Origin: Athripsodes cinereus | Lineage: Eukaryota; Arthropoda; Insecta; Trichoptera; Leptoceridae | DNA length: 64,000 nt | Direction of reading: 5' to 3' | Assembly (NCBI GenBank): GCA_947579605.1 | Contig: OX388325.1 | Location: 3,033,572-3,097,571, forward strand | Shown: positions 22,006-33,996 of the stretch, one piece after another | Layout: the number at the start of each line of letters is the position of its first letter | Numbering within the stretch: position 1 is the stretch's first letter | Program-made: the position numbers and the translations under genes | The notes under the pieces: generated by a model | The model's input: only the letters and a program-made list of their open reading frames with translations | Told to the model about the DNA's origin: nothing | Database searches by the model: none

Positions 22006-22773
22006 TATCGCTAGAATGCAATGTCTTCCAACTAAAACGGTTACAAAATTAAAAGTAAACCAATTAAAATGAAACATTTGTTTTTAATATTTTATATGGA
22101 ATACAATAAATTTCTAATGAAGAAAATCCAAAAATTATGTAAATGGTTTACATATCATAAAAGGCGAAAGTCTATATTTGATGTATAAATAAATATGCCG
22201 GCTTAAATTGCATCATTTTTATTTTACAGGTATGCATTATAATTCTCTTATGTAAAAGGAATGAAGAATCTGGATTTTAAATAAAGCCACAGACACCCTC
22301 ACAGCAAGCAGCATGCTTGTGCTTTGAAGGCGAAGTAGGTTGGTAGTGTATGAAACCGAACCCAAGTTCTCTTAAAAAGATAGTTAACTAGGTATGTTAA
22401 TAGATAACTCCACTTTCAGGCTAACAAGTGTTTTTGACGCTATTTAATCTAAAAAATATTAAATTTGAAAATAATTGTTAAAAAGAAGAAAAAATACATT
22501 TCATCAAACCTATTAAATAAAAAAATCGTTCTTCATTTAATCAATATTATAATTATTATTGTCTATGTTCTCTCTCAATATTAATATTCAATTTAATTAT
22601 TATTACTGTTATGTTGGTACTCGTGGACATAGAGAAATATAAATTAAAAAATTATAAGATAGCTTATAAAATAAAATCCTTTCGAAGGTGAAACCAAAGA
22701 GTTACAATTATATTCTATTCATCGCTAGAGTGCTGCAGTACCGTGACCTCGGCACACCTAAAGTATATATTGA
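22006..22773. repeat. About 780-bp direct repeat, right copy
   Basis: Partner of 20333-21132, same orientation, 1.67 kb apart. Both include the block gccggctt...atgcttRtgctttgaag and end at tatatattgacca. Slightly shorter through deletions. Probably a duplicated old repeat or a segmental duplication enclosing 21133-22005. Confidence 0.85.
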
Positions 22774-23375
22774 CCACTTTTTAAATCAATAAAAATCTAA
22801 ATTCTCCATTTCATCTGCAGATTTCCATATTGCTAACACTGCTGATTGACAGCCAAACTGTCAAATCAGTTTTACTATGTTATATTATTTGTTCCTTTTA
22901 AAAACTATTCTTCTAAAGATATTCTTTTTACACATTTACATTTTTTATTGATATTAATTACATTTTGTTTTTGAACATTGTAAAAATAATCGATAAAAAA
23001 TATATTTGCCTCAAAATACACCATAATTAATATTGCAGCCATATTGGTGATACATTTTCTCAACATTTGTACATTGTTATTGATTGATTGAATAAAGTAT
23101 TTCTTATTATTATACTGTTAAATAAAAAATAAAAATAATCTCTAATTATTTCTTGAGTAACAAACTACATCATCACTAGTTGTATGTAGTTTGTTGTATT
23201 TTCATGAAAAAATAATTAATTAAATAAAAATAGCACTCATAAAATTAAAACAAATTAATAATTTTGCTTATGATTCTAACGTCGATACAAATTCGTAGAG
23301 AATAAGACAACTAATAGAATAAAACTTGTTTATGGTCGTTTCAGTGAGGACCTTTCATCAACGGGTACGACGGGT
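22774..23375. other. AT-rich spacer
   Basis: No gene. A short inverted repeat (aacaaactacat / atgtagtttgtt) lies at 23159-23196. Confidence 0.4.
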
Positions 23376-23383
23376 AGTAACAG

Positions 23384-23929
23384 CAGTGTTCTTGAACCTA
23401 CCGATTTTTCGGTATTTATACCGAAATGGGCTGCGTCCTACCGATATGCCAAAATGCCCTAGAAATCTACCGATTTTTACCATTTGTCGGCTGGCAAGTA
23501 TAATCGGTAGATAAGTATCGGGTATTCAGTAAAAGTACCGGATACTTATGGATTCGGGCAAATATTCTTTAAGAAATATTCCAAATTCCTATACCATTTT
23601 GAAAATTTGGCGACGGTGGGGTAGAAATTTTCATGAAAAAAAAAGTATCCGATATTGACCATCGTCGATACAAATACCCGGTACATTGTAGAAAACGGTA
23701 CTGCGAGAAAATATTCTTTAAGAAAACCGAGGAGTTTTTGAAATCTTCCAAATTCCTATAAGATTTTAATAAATCGGCGACGGGGGGGGTAGAAATTTTC
23801 GTGAGTAGAAAAGTATCCGATATTGACCATCGTCGGTACAAATACCCCATATACCGATTTTGGGTACAAAATATACCGATTTCAGCGGATAGTTCTACCT
23901 ATATTGGACAATGTCGTTCGAGAACACTG
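23384..23929. mobile_element. hAT MITE, 546 bp, exact 8-bp duplication, carries the module
   Basis: Ends cagtgttcttgaac and gttcgagaacactg are inverted repeats (one mismatch). Exact duplications agtaacag at 23376-23383 and 23930-23937. The interior has two direct copies of the shared module with a period of about 167 bp, each with ggcgacgg followed by G and tagaaattttc, plus accgatttt blocks near both ends. No transposase. Confidence 0.95.
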
Positions 23930-23937
23930 AGTAACAG

Positions 23938-24758
23938 TGTGAGTGTGACCAGTAACTGGCAACCCTATCGTGTGATGAAAACTACGTTCTTGCGCGATTG
24001 GGTGTGGTAAATTGTTTGAAACTTTAGTTTAACTTCAAAGTGTGGGTGAATTAATTTAATAGGTACGTATTATTTTATCCAATAATTTATTTATTATTAA
24101 TACATATCAAAACTAAGAAATTAGAAACATGTCGCTAAATTGTAATAAAATGTTTCAGTTATTATAATAATTATAGATAAGGTTATTTCCCGGAACTGAT
24201 AAGGATTTACGTATTTGCAATAATGGAGCCATAATGTTGATTAGCAAGGAATCCGCGCATTACTTTTATTTATATAAATTGAACCACATTTATAAAGACT
24301 ATCATTGAAACGATCAGCATAATATTGAAGTTATATTCAGCAGAAAAAAGTATTCTACCGACAAATACCTATATCATGTTGATATGCTACTTGTGCCCAG
24401 CGAGAATATTATATTTCTATTGCAAATAATGCGATATTAAAAAACTCTAAGTTTAATCGACCGGCAAAATGTTTATTATTTGTCCAGCAAAATAAATAAA
24501 TGACCGTCAAACCGTTTAATTGAACTTGTGTAAGCTAAATGTTGAATCTTGTTCAAATAATAAATCTTTGTATGTAGCATCGTTTTATGTGATTTTATAT
24601 GTAGCATCTGAATGAACTAGGCTTGTGTAGTACATGTACTAAGTACTATTAGGGACTAGTTGTACTAGAATGAACTATTCCGTATCTTATTCGTTCTTAG
24701 TTCTTAGAGAACATTCTAGTACATTCATTGTCATTCCCAATCGCACAGAACTTAAGGT
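23938..24758. other. Spacer, possibly outer hAT-like shell near 24618
   Basis: No gene. From 24618 (taggcttgtgtagtacatgt) the sequence is dense in agtact and ctagtac palindromes, similar in style to 31900-32000 and 32850-32880. An old element may enclose everything between. Confidence 0.3.
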
Positions 24759-25793
24759 TAGTCATGTGTAACACAGATCCGACCCGAGTCAAATGTTCGG
24801 GTCCTTCCAAATTGACCCGCGGGTCTACAGATCACCTACGGATCTTACGGGTCCTAATGATCTGTTTGAGCGGAGACCCGTTGGATCTGTGAGGACCCGA
24901 TGACCCGAAAGATCTGTTTGAGACGATGACATGTAGGATCCGTTTAAGCGGATGACACGTAAGTTCTGTATGTTTTGTTCACAAATTGAATAGAATGACC
25001 GTTTGTACTTACCCATACATACATACCATCACGCCGCTTCCCATACATACAAATCCGTATTCTAATAATATATTGTGTTTTATTGCTGGAAAGTATCGCA
25101 AAGTTTTGCTAGTCTAAAAACATTTTTCACAAAATAATACTACAATACACAAACACAAAATATTTCACAAAAAAATATCATGGCGAAACATTTTATGAAA
25201 CCAATACTTTTTCATATAAAATGTTTACCTTTAATCAATAGCTTATCCACTATTTATTTCAACTAAACCTTTGCACAGTTCACAATAAAAAGTATTTTCC
25301 TAATTGAAATTAATTGGTAGTATGTTGTTTTTTTTCCTTTATTTATATTGTTTTTCTTTGTTTATGCATTATTTCTCTTGACTGTTTTTTTTTTAATTTG
25401 TATTATTTGTAAAGGCTGATACAGCTGTTTGTTATGTAAATAAATAAATATTTTATGGCCAATAAATGTCATTATTATTATTCTTATAATTATTGAGTAC
25501 TCCGTTCAGATATTAAGTGTAAAAATCTCCATACCGTATGAAAGACATAGTGGATCATAGACAATAAGCTATCAACACCGGAAACAGCTCCGACCCGTAG
25601 ACACAGGTATATGCTGCAACCGGAAAGACCCGTGACCCGTGTATGTACCTACAGCGGAAACGGGTCCGAGCTAAAGACAAAGATCTGGGTTGTAACCGGA
25701 AAGACCCGTGACCCGAGTCATATGTTCGGCTCACTGCTATCAGTGGACCCGAACGGGTCGGGTCGCCTCAAAGTGATCTGTTACCCATGACTA
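24759..25793. mobile_element. hAT-like MITE with GACCCG clusters
   Basis: Ends tagtcatgtgtaacacagat and atctgttacccatgacta are inverted repeats. Flanks cttaaggt and ctaaggt match but for one base lost. Both subterminal zones are crowded with gacccg / cgggtc (more than ten per side), which would be the transposase-binding repeats. A LINE-like 3' end (taaataaataaata, near 25440) sits in the middle. Confidence 0.8.
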
Positions 25794-26911
25794 CTAAGGT
25801 AATGCCGGTGACGTTCGGCATCTCCGTTCGTCGCCACTCGGTTTATGTCGGAACTTGAAACGAGTGCGAGTGAGATAGTTGACGTGATGATTCTATGAAG
25901 GATTTAGGGTTATTCCGTGTCAAATCATCACACTCATTCAGACTTGATGTCTCAGATTTTCGTGCTTTTTTTTGCAGCAATATATCATAGACTTATGAAA
26001 AAATACCAAATTTCAGTTATGTAGCACAATTATTTTTGAAGTTATTAATTTTTAAAAATCACAATTTTTATGAAAAAATCTCATGTCTTGGCACCTTTGG
26101 TTGCCTATAGACTGGCAACCAGGGTAATTCCGTGTCAAATCAACACAATTTTGGGAGATTTTCAGATTTGATGTCTCAGATTTTCATGATTTTTTTTATG
26201 CAGCAATATATCATAGACTTATGAAAAAATACCAAATTTCAGTTATGTAGCACAATTATTTTTGAAGTTATTAATTTTTGAAAATCACATTTTTTATGAA
26301 AAAATCTCATGTGTTGGCACCTTTGGAAGCCTATAGACTGGCAACCAGTGATGATATAAACCTGGGAGAGGTCTCGTTTTAAAGCTGTTGAATGGGGCTT
26401 TAATCTGATGTGCCACAGGATAGGGGTCACGCTTTGAAAAAATAAATAAATTTTAAAATTAAATTTTAAAAATTAAATTTTTCAAAAAGTGAAGATTTTA
26501 AAAATTCCAAAAAATTGTCAAAAATAGTTTGTAATGTATCAATACATATACCAAAATTCTATTATGGGATCTCAATGGGATCAGGAGAGATGCATGCATT
26601 TCTGAAGCCCTGTATCTCCTGATCCCATTGAGATCCCATAATAGAATTTTGGTATAGTATATATACATTACAAACTATTTTTGACAATTTTTTGGAATTT
26701 TTAAAATTGTCACTTTTTGAAAAATTAAATTTTAATTTTTTTTTTTTTTTTTTACAAAGCGTATACCAGGTTTATATCATCACTGGTTGCCAGTCTATAG
26801 GCATCCAAAGGTGTCAAGACATGAGATTTTTTCATAAAAATTGTGATTTTTAAAAATTAATAACTTCAAAAATAATTGTGCTACATAACTGAAATTTGGT
26901 ATTTTTTCTTA

Positions 26912-27418
26912 ATTTATTTTATTTTATTTATTTATTTATTCATTTGTTAACAGCTATTAATAATAAGCTTTTTTTATACATTAAATAAAAAAGAACACAT
27001 CAAAAGATTCATGATCAGAGATAAAAATTTACATATGAGCCGTACAAATGCAAACAGCACTATCTCTCTACAAGAAAAAAATATGTTGGGCAAACGTATT
27101 TGAAATATTGGCAATGTTAAGCGAAAAAAAGTCTGAAAATAACTAAAGCAAAGAGAAAGCAATATGCTTACATTTAGAAAGTAGAACATTTTACAAGACA
27201 TTAAAACCAAATATTAAGAAGTATCCTGCATGTTCAATTGTTCCCAAAAGGAGACAGCGCCGCTCGCACCCACACGACTCACATAGACACTTAATTAACA
27301 ATTAAAAACAAACAACACGCAGACATATGTAGAAAATAAAAACACACAGCAGGAAGACCCTTGTCATATGTATATATATATAAAAACACTGAATTGCAGA
27401 GAAGTTAAAAAAAAAAAA
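26912..27418 (-). repeat. 3' UTR and tail of the LINE
   Basis: Between the ORF2 stop and the host element's right arm. On the minus strand it ends aatgaataaataaataaat then aaataaaataaatt, an AAAT-type tail. Confidence 0.75.
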
Positions 27419-29087
27419 TCAACCAGTCTGTCTAGATAAAACAATTGCTCTTTTCAAACTAAATTTAAACTTGGCCAGACCCACACCATACAAATCCACC
27501 ACGTGAGCATATTCGTTTCCCGTACGTTGGATTCTATTGAGAACTGAGTTAAAATTATATGTGGTTCTGGCATCTTCAACATAGAAGGGTAGGGCCTGTC
27601 TTGTCACTCTCATTGGGGCTAGAAAATTAATCTGAGACAAGACCTCTGGGCAGTGTATTTGTCCATGTATTATCTTGTACAGGACCATAAGATCAGACAG
27701 AGCTCTCCTCTCAGACAGCTTCATCAGGTTCAAAATACCAAACAAGAAATCATAATCGATATCTTCCACAGGAATACCCAGCCTAAAATTAATGTGTCTG
27801 AGAAACTTATGTTCAACCTTAACAAACTTATTTTTGTGCACCTCAAAAACTGGGCTCCAAACTGTTGAACAGTATTCTAAAACGCTCTGTACAAGAGAGA
27901 CATAGAGTATTTTAATGGTATCTACATTAGAAAACGGTCTACATATTCTCAAGATAAAACCCAGCAGTCTCAGTGCTTTGCCACAAACATTGTCAATATG
28001 AGAAACAAAATCTAATCTACGGTCAAATGTTACTCCCAGGTCCCTGATTTCCTCCACTGATTTAAGTGTTGTACCACTCAACTCATACTCATGAATTATT
28101 GGATGCTTGATTCGGTAGAATCTCATCACCTGACACTTATCAGCATTCAACTGTAAATTATTGCTGATACACCAATCATGGAAGCGATTGAGATTCTCCT
28201 GCATTGTAATACAATCATTCACACTTTCTATGTGTTTGAAAATCTTAAGATCATCGGCGTAGATTAAAACTTTCACATCAGTGAATATGTTTACTACGTC
28301 ATTTACAAACAAGACGAATAGAATCGGGCCTAAGTGAGAGCCCTGGGGTACGCCACTCAGGGCTTCAAACGTATATGAGAATGCATCACCAATCCTAACA
28401 GTAAGCCTTCTACCCGTGAGATAACTGCTCAACCAGTCAAACAGAGATCCGGAGAAGCCAATGGCCAATAACTTATTCAGGAGTATCCCAATGTCCACCC
28501 TATCAAATGCCTTCGAGAAGTCAGTGTAGATCGAATCTACCTGACCCCTGCGAGACAATGCATCAGATATATAGTTCTCATAGGCCATCAAGTTTGACAA
28601 GGTGGACCGCAAGGGCACAAATCCATGTTGGCATTCGGTAATTATATTATTAAAACTAGAAGACATTTTACTTAACAATATTTTTTCCAATATTTTCGGA
28701 ATGGTGGACTGCATGCATATGGGTCTGTAGTTAGTTATATCATGCTTATCCCCAGACTTGTGAATAGGTATCAGATAGTTTTCTTTCCAGCACTCAGGGT
28801 ACAAGCCAGACGCAATAGATCTATTAAAAATTATGAACAAGGGGTATGACAAACTATGCATACATTCTCTCAGAAACAAGGGTGGTACCCTGTCAGGACC
28901 AGTACTCGTTTTAGGCTCAAGTCCACGAATACATTCCACTATGTCTCTAATCTCAATGTGAACAGAAAATAATTGAATATTTACAGGAGACTCATAGGCA
29001 AAGCTAGTATTCGTGCCAGATAATCTATACACACTGCCAAAAAAATCGGCAAACAAGTTAGCTATTTCCTCTGATGTTTTTCCATTC
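27419..29087 (-). CDS. LINE ORF2, reverse transcriptase part (intact frame)
   Basis: Frame open from about 29087 to the stop at 27419. The N-terminal part continues NKNGKTSEEIANLFADFFG. RT blocks in order: GPDRVPPLFLRECM, YLIPIHKSGDKHDITNYRPI, HGFVPLRSTLSN, motif A TDFSKAFDRVDIG, motif B GVPQGSHLGPILF, catalytic YADDLKIF, then LNADKCQVMRFYR and DLGVTFDRRLDFVSHID. The thumb and C-terminal part follows to AIVLSRQTG-stop. It is in the same frame as the endonuclease part (29396-30580); the two were one protein of about 950 residues before a 0.3-kb insertion. All catalytic residues are present. Clade: I/Jockey group, not resolved further. Confidence 0.9.
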
Positions 29088-29395
29088 TTATTTATTTATT
29101 TATTTTGGTCAACGGAACACTACAGACAATACATATATGTTTAGTACAATAATACAATAATCAACAACAAGTATACAATGCAATGTCCAGTTTATAAGTG
29201 TTCATATATTATTCTGTTAAATCAAATCAAAGCCCAAGTGGTTGTCATACATAATTAAAAACAATAATAAAAAAGAAATTAAGAGTAAAAACACAAAATT
29301 AACAATCAAAACATCACTTAAAGTCATGAATGAAAGAGTGAAAAAGCAATTTCAAAGTAAAATCTACCTACCTTTACAAAATAAAGAACAACATA
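29088..29395 (-). mobile_element. 0.3-kb insertion splitting LINE ORF2
   Basis: The LINE protein is continuous from MYLNDK (29396) to NGKTSEE (29087) if this stretch is removed. On the minus strand it ends gttccgttgaccaaaataaa and taaataa, a LINE or SINE 3' tail. Orientation is the same as the LINE. I cannot define a clean duplication. Confidence 0.7.
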
Positions 29396-30580
29396 CTTAT
29401 CATTTAGATACATGCTATTTGGCAATCCTGAGCCTTCCATTTTGAGAGAGTTGGAATATTTAAATATATGCTTGGTGTTTACACTTATGGTATTCTCAAT
29501 ATCACTTATGTACTTTTTGTAACATGCACTCGACAGCCTGTTACATGATCTACGCAATTCCTGAAATCGACGATAATCATCTGGACCACCAGTGTATTTA
29601 TAAACTTTGTGTGCAATTTTTTTATCCTTAATCATGGTTTTAAGCTCAGAGTTAAACCACTCAGGGTAACTCGAGGGGGAATTAGAAATTGTTGGGACGT
29701 GATCGTCAACGAGACCCCATACCAATTTATAAAACTGCTCAATACAATCCGTTAAAGGGGAATTTTCTAGAAAGTCCCAATCAGTGTTAAACAATTTTTC
29801 ATTAATTTTGTCGAAATCAGCCCTGCGATAGCACATGATTTTTTTATTTTGCTCCACAAAGGTTGTTCCCCCGCCATTAATAACAATGTCCAGTGGAGGA
29901 TGATGATCGTCGACAGGAAGCACAGGCTCATCAGATTTACATACATCAATACTTGCATCATCGGAAACAATAAGGTCTAGAACCCTTCCATTATTATTGG
30001 TAATATAATTCATTTGGTAAAAGTTCATAAAGTTTAAACCATCCACGACAACTCTCTCTACATCTGAAAATTCCGAATGATTGACCCTAAATGGACGCTC
30101 AGGATCCTCTCTACGCCATCCAAGGTTCGGTAGGTTAAAGTCACCAGCAATCACAAAAGCTGCATCAGGAAATGAAGATCTTATACGTTCGAGATTTTCA
30201 AAATGATGTTCATATTGAGCCACAGAAGATGAGGGTGGTATATAAAGACACCCCAACACTAACTTTTTCTTGGCATTGCCATTATTTATAACAATAAACA
30301 CCTGTTCCACATCTCCATGCCTAAGCTTAATTTGCTTTGACTTGAATTGTCTCCTCACAGCGATGAGAACACCTCCACCTCTAGATTTCGTACTAGTCTC
30401 CATGGATCTATCTCCTCTGTACACATTAAAGTCCGACAAACCTAATTCCGATGTATGTATTCCAGAGTGTAGCCAAGTCTCTGCTAAGAGTAATACATCA
30501 CATGACAAAATTGCCACGTTCGAAATAAAATCCTGTATCGTAGACCCCATTCCTCGTACATTCTGGTATAAACAGTACAC
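29396..30580 (-). CDS. LINE ORF2, endonuclease part (intact frame)
   Basis: AP-type endonuclease domain (exonuclease-endonuclease-phosphatase fold) that nicks target DNA. Starts LYQNVRGMGST near residue 4; LLLAETWL with the metal-binding Glu; GGGVLIAVRR; LVLGCLYIPPSS; IAGDFNLPNLGWRRED (catalytic Asp/Asn); VLDLIVSDD; and PVDDHHPPLDI, corresponding to the SDHxP motif. A linker then leads toward RT (EWFNSELKTMIKDKKIAHKV). Starts 8 bases after the ORF1 stop, as in many Jockey-type elements. Broken only by the insertion at 29088-29395. Confidence 0.9.
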
Positions 30581-30588
30581 AGTATTCC

Positions 30589-31404
30589 TTAGTTTTTTGA
30601 AGCATGCCTGGACCTATGTTTGAATATGATAGGTTTACCAGATACATACTTAATTGATATGTCAGTTTCACCTTTTTGCCTTCTTTCATTCAGAATGGTC
30701 TTCAACTTGTTATACTCATCTCTTTGAGATTGTGTTTGGTCAGTATATATTCTTATGTTTCTATCAGTAATTTCTCGTTTCCTTCCCACAATACTCATGA
30801 CTTGTTCCCTTGATTTCAGAAATACCTTGATTGGTCTATGCTTCCCTTCAATTCTTCTGCCGAGACGAACACATCTTATGTTGGATTCATCCTTCAGTTT
30901 AGGGTTTATCTTGCCCAATATTGAAGATACAATCACTTTATCGAACTTAATAGATTCATGTTTATTATCGATATGATTTTCCTCTGCATTACATATAATA
31001 ATATTTCTTTGCCTTCTCATTCTCTCCTCAACTTCCTCCAGTATCTTAGAACTCTCACCTTTATCAGAAGATTCTAATACGCAGAGACGACTCTTCAACT
31101 TACAATTTTCCTCAAGTCTTTCAATCCTTTCAGTGACAACACTGATATGGGATTCGATAATTGTTGTGATATGTTGAGACATAATAGACATTTCCTGCTT
31201 CAGGAAATCAAACTTTTCTTCAAACTTATCTTCAATGATTTTTCTTATCTCAACAATCATCTGATCGTGAGATATTTCACTTCCAGATGACTTTATGATA
31301 CTCGGTTTATCAGCATGTTTGGTGGGTACCTGCTGTAGCAAACCTGGAACAGGTGAATTAGATTTGCCATTGTTCGCCCGAGTCTGGTACTTGTTCATTG
31401 CCAA
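30589..31404 (-). CDS. LINE ORF1 (271 residues, intact)
   Basis: Nucleic-acid-binding partner of ORF2. N-terminus MAMNKYQTRANNGKSN, a predicted coiled coil at about 50-130 (KFEEKFDFLKQEMSIM, ERIERLEENCKLKSRL), then an L1-ORF1-like RRM region: MRRQRNIIICNAEE, CVRLGRRIEGKHRPIKV, DRNIRIYTDQTQSQRDE and a C-terminal NERRQKGETDISIKYVSG. No CCHC knuckles. Intact frame with ATG start, upstream of ORF2 in the same strand, so the element is nearly complete. ORF1 forms RNPs with element RNA in relatives; that role is inferred here. Confidence 0.88.
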   Translation of the reverse strand: MAMNKYQTRANNGKSNSPVPGLLQQVPTKHADKPSIIKSSGSEISHDQMIVEIRKIIEDKFEEKFDFLKQEMSIMSQHITTIIESHISVVTERIERLEENCKLKSRLCVLESSDKGESSKILEEVEERMRRQRNIIICNAEENHIDNKHESIKFDKVIVSSILGKINPKLKDESNIRCVRLGRRIEGKHRPIKVFLKSREQVMSIVGRKREITDRNIRIYTDQTQSQRDEYNKLKTILNERRQKGETDISIKYVSGKPIIFKHRSRHASKN

Positions 31405-31784
31405 GATTATTTATTAGATTATAACAAAACGCCTGATTTTATGTGATTACTATAGCACATGAATGATGTCACTGACAGATAGTAGAAAGTCCACAGTCTA
31501 TTGATGCACAATAATGTCGTCATTAACTCGATCTGCCATTGGTGGATGAGAACAAAATAGATTGAAATGTCAAGCAGTAACAAACAAAAATCTTAAAAAC
31601 AAAAGTCTCTAACACTCATCAATAACAGAAAACCAAAGTAAAAAACTTCACTCCAAACTCATCACTGACAACACCGAATCAACAATTACACAGCAAACAA
31701 CTTTGTAACATCTCAAATACATCAATATATTAGTTTACAACAGAGCGCAAAAACAACACGTCTGATTCCTTTGACAATTCACAC
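31405..31784 (-). promoter_or_regulatory. 5' UTR of the LINE
   Basis: Region upstream of ORF1 up to the join with the fold-back element (aagtctatgatatattgctg starts 31792). It should hold an internal promoter if the element is full length; I see no certain motif. Confidence 0.5.
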
Positions 31785-32002
31785 GAAAAAAAAGTCTATG
31801 ATATATTGCTGCATAAAACAATCATGATAATCTGAGACATCAAGTCTGAAAATCTCTCAAAATTGTGTTGAATTGACACGGAATGACCCTATAGTGCCTT
31901 CTCTTTTGCTTCTTATTAGTTCTTTTAGTTTAGTGACGTCAAAGAACTAATAAGAAGCACCAACACCAAGTACTGTACAAGGACATTCTAGTAGTTAGTA
32001 TT

Positions 32003-32849
32003 CAGAGATGTGACGTATTTGAAATAAAAGTACTTAAAATACAAGTACAAATACGTATTTTAATTTTGTATTTCAATTACCTTTTCGTAAAAAGTATTTT
32101 TATTTTATTTGAAATACTTTTTTTGAGTATTTTGTATTTTACTCAAAATACAAACACTACAGACAGACTCTCAGTTAGTGTAGACTTCTTAGTAGTGAAG
32201 TGATGTGGCAGCTCTGATTCTCTCTGTAAATGATTCGGAGGCAAAATTAAAAACCATCTGAAGACGATCAAGAAGGGTCTGGAGCAGTCTTGTATATAAT
32301 TTGATGTTTCAGTAGTCCATACGGTTTCAGATTCGGAGTATCCATCCTGATTTATTCTGTTGCCCAAGATCAGGAATTCTCTAACCTGCTTGAAACTCAC
32401 TCCATTTATGACAATTTTCGCAGTCGCCTCATCTCTTCGAACAACAATACATTTTCTTTTGCCTTTATTTATTTTTATGTTGTATTTTGGCAGTTATTCC
32501 TAAGGCTTTATTCAACTCATTTTCATTATTTGCAGGCAATGCTATATCGAATCATGTCAACCCTTTATCTACACTGTCCAGTTCTTCATTTCTTCTATCA
32601 ATTCCTCAATGGCTCGCTGTATATAACAGTTAAAGAGTGCTGGAAATATTGAATACCCCTGTCTTACACCTTGTTCGACTATTTGTAAAAAGTATTTTAA
32701 AAAAGTATTTTGAAAATACGTATTTTGTATTTTGTACTTAAACACCATTTTGAAAAAGTATTTAGTATTTTGTATTTGAAATACAAAAATTCAAAAGTAT
32801 TTGTATTTTGTATTTAAATACTTTTTTGATAGTATTTTGCACATCTCTG
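32003..32849. mobile_element. hAT MITE rich in AAAGTATTT, with LINE insertion
   Basis: Ends cagagatgtgacgtattt and ttttgcacatctctg are inverted repeats at their tips. Flanks ttagtatt (31995-32002) and gtagtatt (32850-32857) match at 7 of 8. Both subterminal regions consist of aaaatac / gtatttt blocks (aagtatttgtattttg and similar). The middle (about 32150-32690) is a LINE fragment, so the MITE proper is about 0.3 kb. Confidence 0.85.
32143..32690 (-). pseudogene. LINE reverse-transcriptase fragment
   Basis: Minus strand from 32690 reads GVRQGYSIFPALFNCYI, the motif B region (GVRQGCxLSPxLFN in relatives), followed by AIEELIEEMKNW. Further on, EVREF-type SFKQVREFLILGNRINQDG (32400 downwards) matches the FKYLGS motif. 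The YADD block between is lost or scrambled. RTE-like by the GVRQG form. Confidence 0.75.
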
Positions 32850-32857
32850 GTAGTATT

Positions 32858-33816
32858 CTAGTACAGAATGATAGATAGATTGGTGTTAGACCTTTTTAGT
32901 ATTTGTTTTGCTATGAACATTGAAAATGGCGCCAATAAGGACGAAAAAGTATCATTACATATAACTTATATAACTGTGTTGTAAGTTATGTAGTAGACTA
33001 CTTAGTTAAAATAATATTTTAACTATACTTCATTCTTTCTATCCATGCACTCGACAATAACATTAAAAATGCGTGATGTTCACGTGATCAGATGGGCCGC
33101 TCGCAGAATAGATACTGGATAGAAATTGCCCAGTGTGAATAATAAAAATATTGTAAATATGTAATATTAAAAAAAAAAATATACTGTTTTAAGATTATCT
33201 TTATTGTAGTGCTCTCAATAATGTCGAGATAACTGGACGAAAACGCTTCAGATTTTTTATATTTGAAAATTTAACTGCGTTTTTTTCAATATAGGTAATT
33301 TATTATAATGTATTTTCAGTGTCAATACACAACCCTTTGGATTATTCAAAATGATTGAATTATAAAAAGATTTACTACAAACTGAAACATGAGTGACCGT
33401 TTATCGAAATTTTATGATTATACGTAGGTACCTATATAAAAAAATCTTATTTACTAAATGATTTGATTATTTAATTTAAAATTTTTTGAGGCTTATTTTT
33501 GGGCAGACTCAGGTAACTGATTGGACTCTTAAATAAGTGTTATTTAAGTAATACATGGAACAAAATTTTAGAAAGATAATAAAATAATTGATTAAAACAT
33601 TTTACATGTCAACGTGACATAATATATATACTTATAGCAAAACAAAAAACATTATTAATACGATAACATAGAATAATTAATTAAACACCTTAACAAAGTG
33701 ACAACACAAAAATAATTATAGCTAAACGAACAAACATTATAAATGTGATAACATAGAATAATTAATAGAACTAAAGTAAAAATAACAAATTTTATAGACT
33801 AAATCGGCCCAGTTTT
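32858..33816. other. AT-rich spacer with a two-copy repeat
   Basis: No gene. Near 33650-33775 acgataacatagaataatta and gtgataacatagaataatta mark two copies of a roughly 85-bp unit. Confidence 0.45.
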
Positions 33817-33879
33817 CATATAACATATATTTACTTTCATATAACATATATTTACTTTCATATAACATATATTTACTTT
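33817..33879. repeat. 21-bp x 3 tandem repeat
   Basis: Three exact units of catataacatatatttactt plus t. Confidence 0.95.
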
Positions 33880-33996
33880 GTAAGTGTGTGTATCTTAATT
33901 TATAAAAGAAATTTGAGGAATTACTGTATGTCGGAATTTAGCACAAAAAGATTTATACAAAAATTTCAACTAAATTAAAAAAAAAGAAACATTTTA

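Larger units (their letters stand above)
25905..31892. mobile_element. Large fold-back element, hosts a LINE
   Basis: Outer ends tagggttattccgtgtcaaa (25905) and ttgacacggaatgaccctat (31873-31892), flanked by TA. The left arm is internally duplicated (about 25909-26118 and 26119-26346). The centre is near 26600: gggatctcaatgggatcagg (26567) faces its complement at 26618. The right arm runs from 26610 to about 26911, is cut by the LINE, and finishes at 31785-31892. No transposase frame is visible, so it is a non-autonomous TA-target element that would fold into a long hairpin. Confidence 0.85.

Noticed and set aside
20333..22773. LTR retrotransposon with 780-bp LTRs
   Set aside because: No primer-binding site, no polypurine tract, no gag or pol between the repeats, and no target duplication seen.
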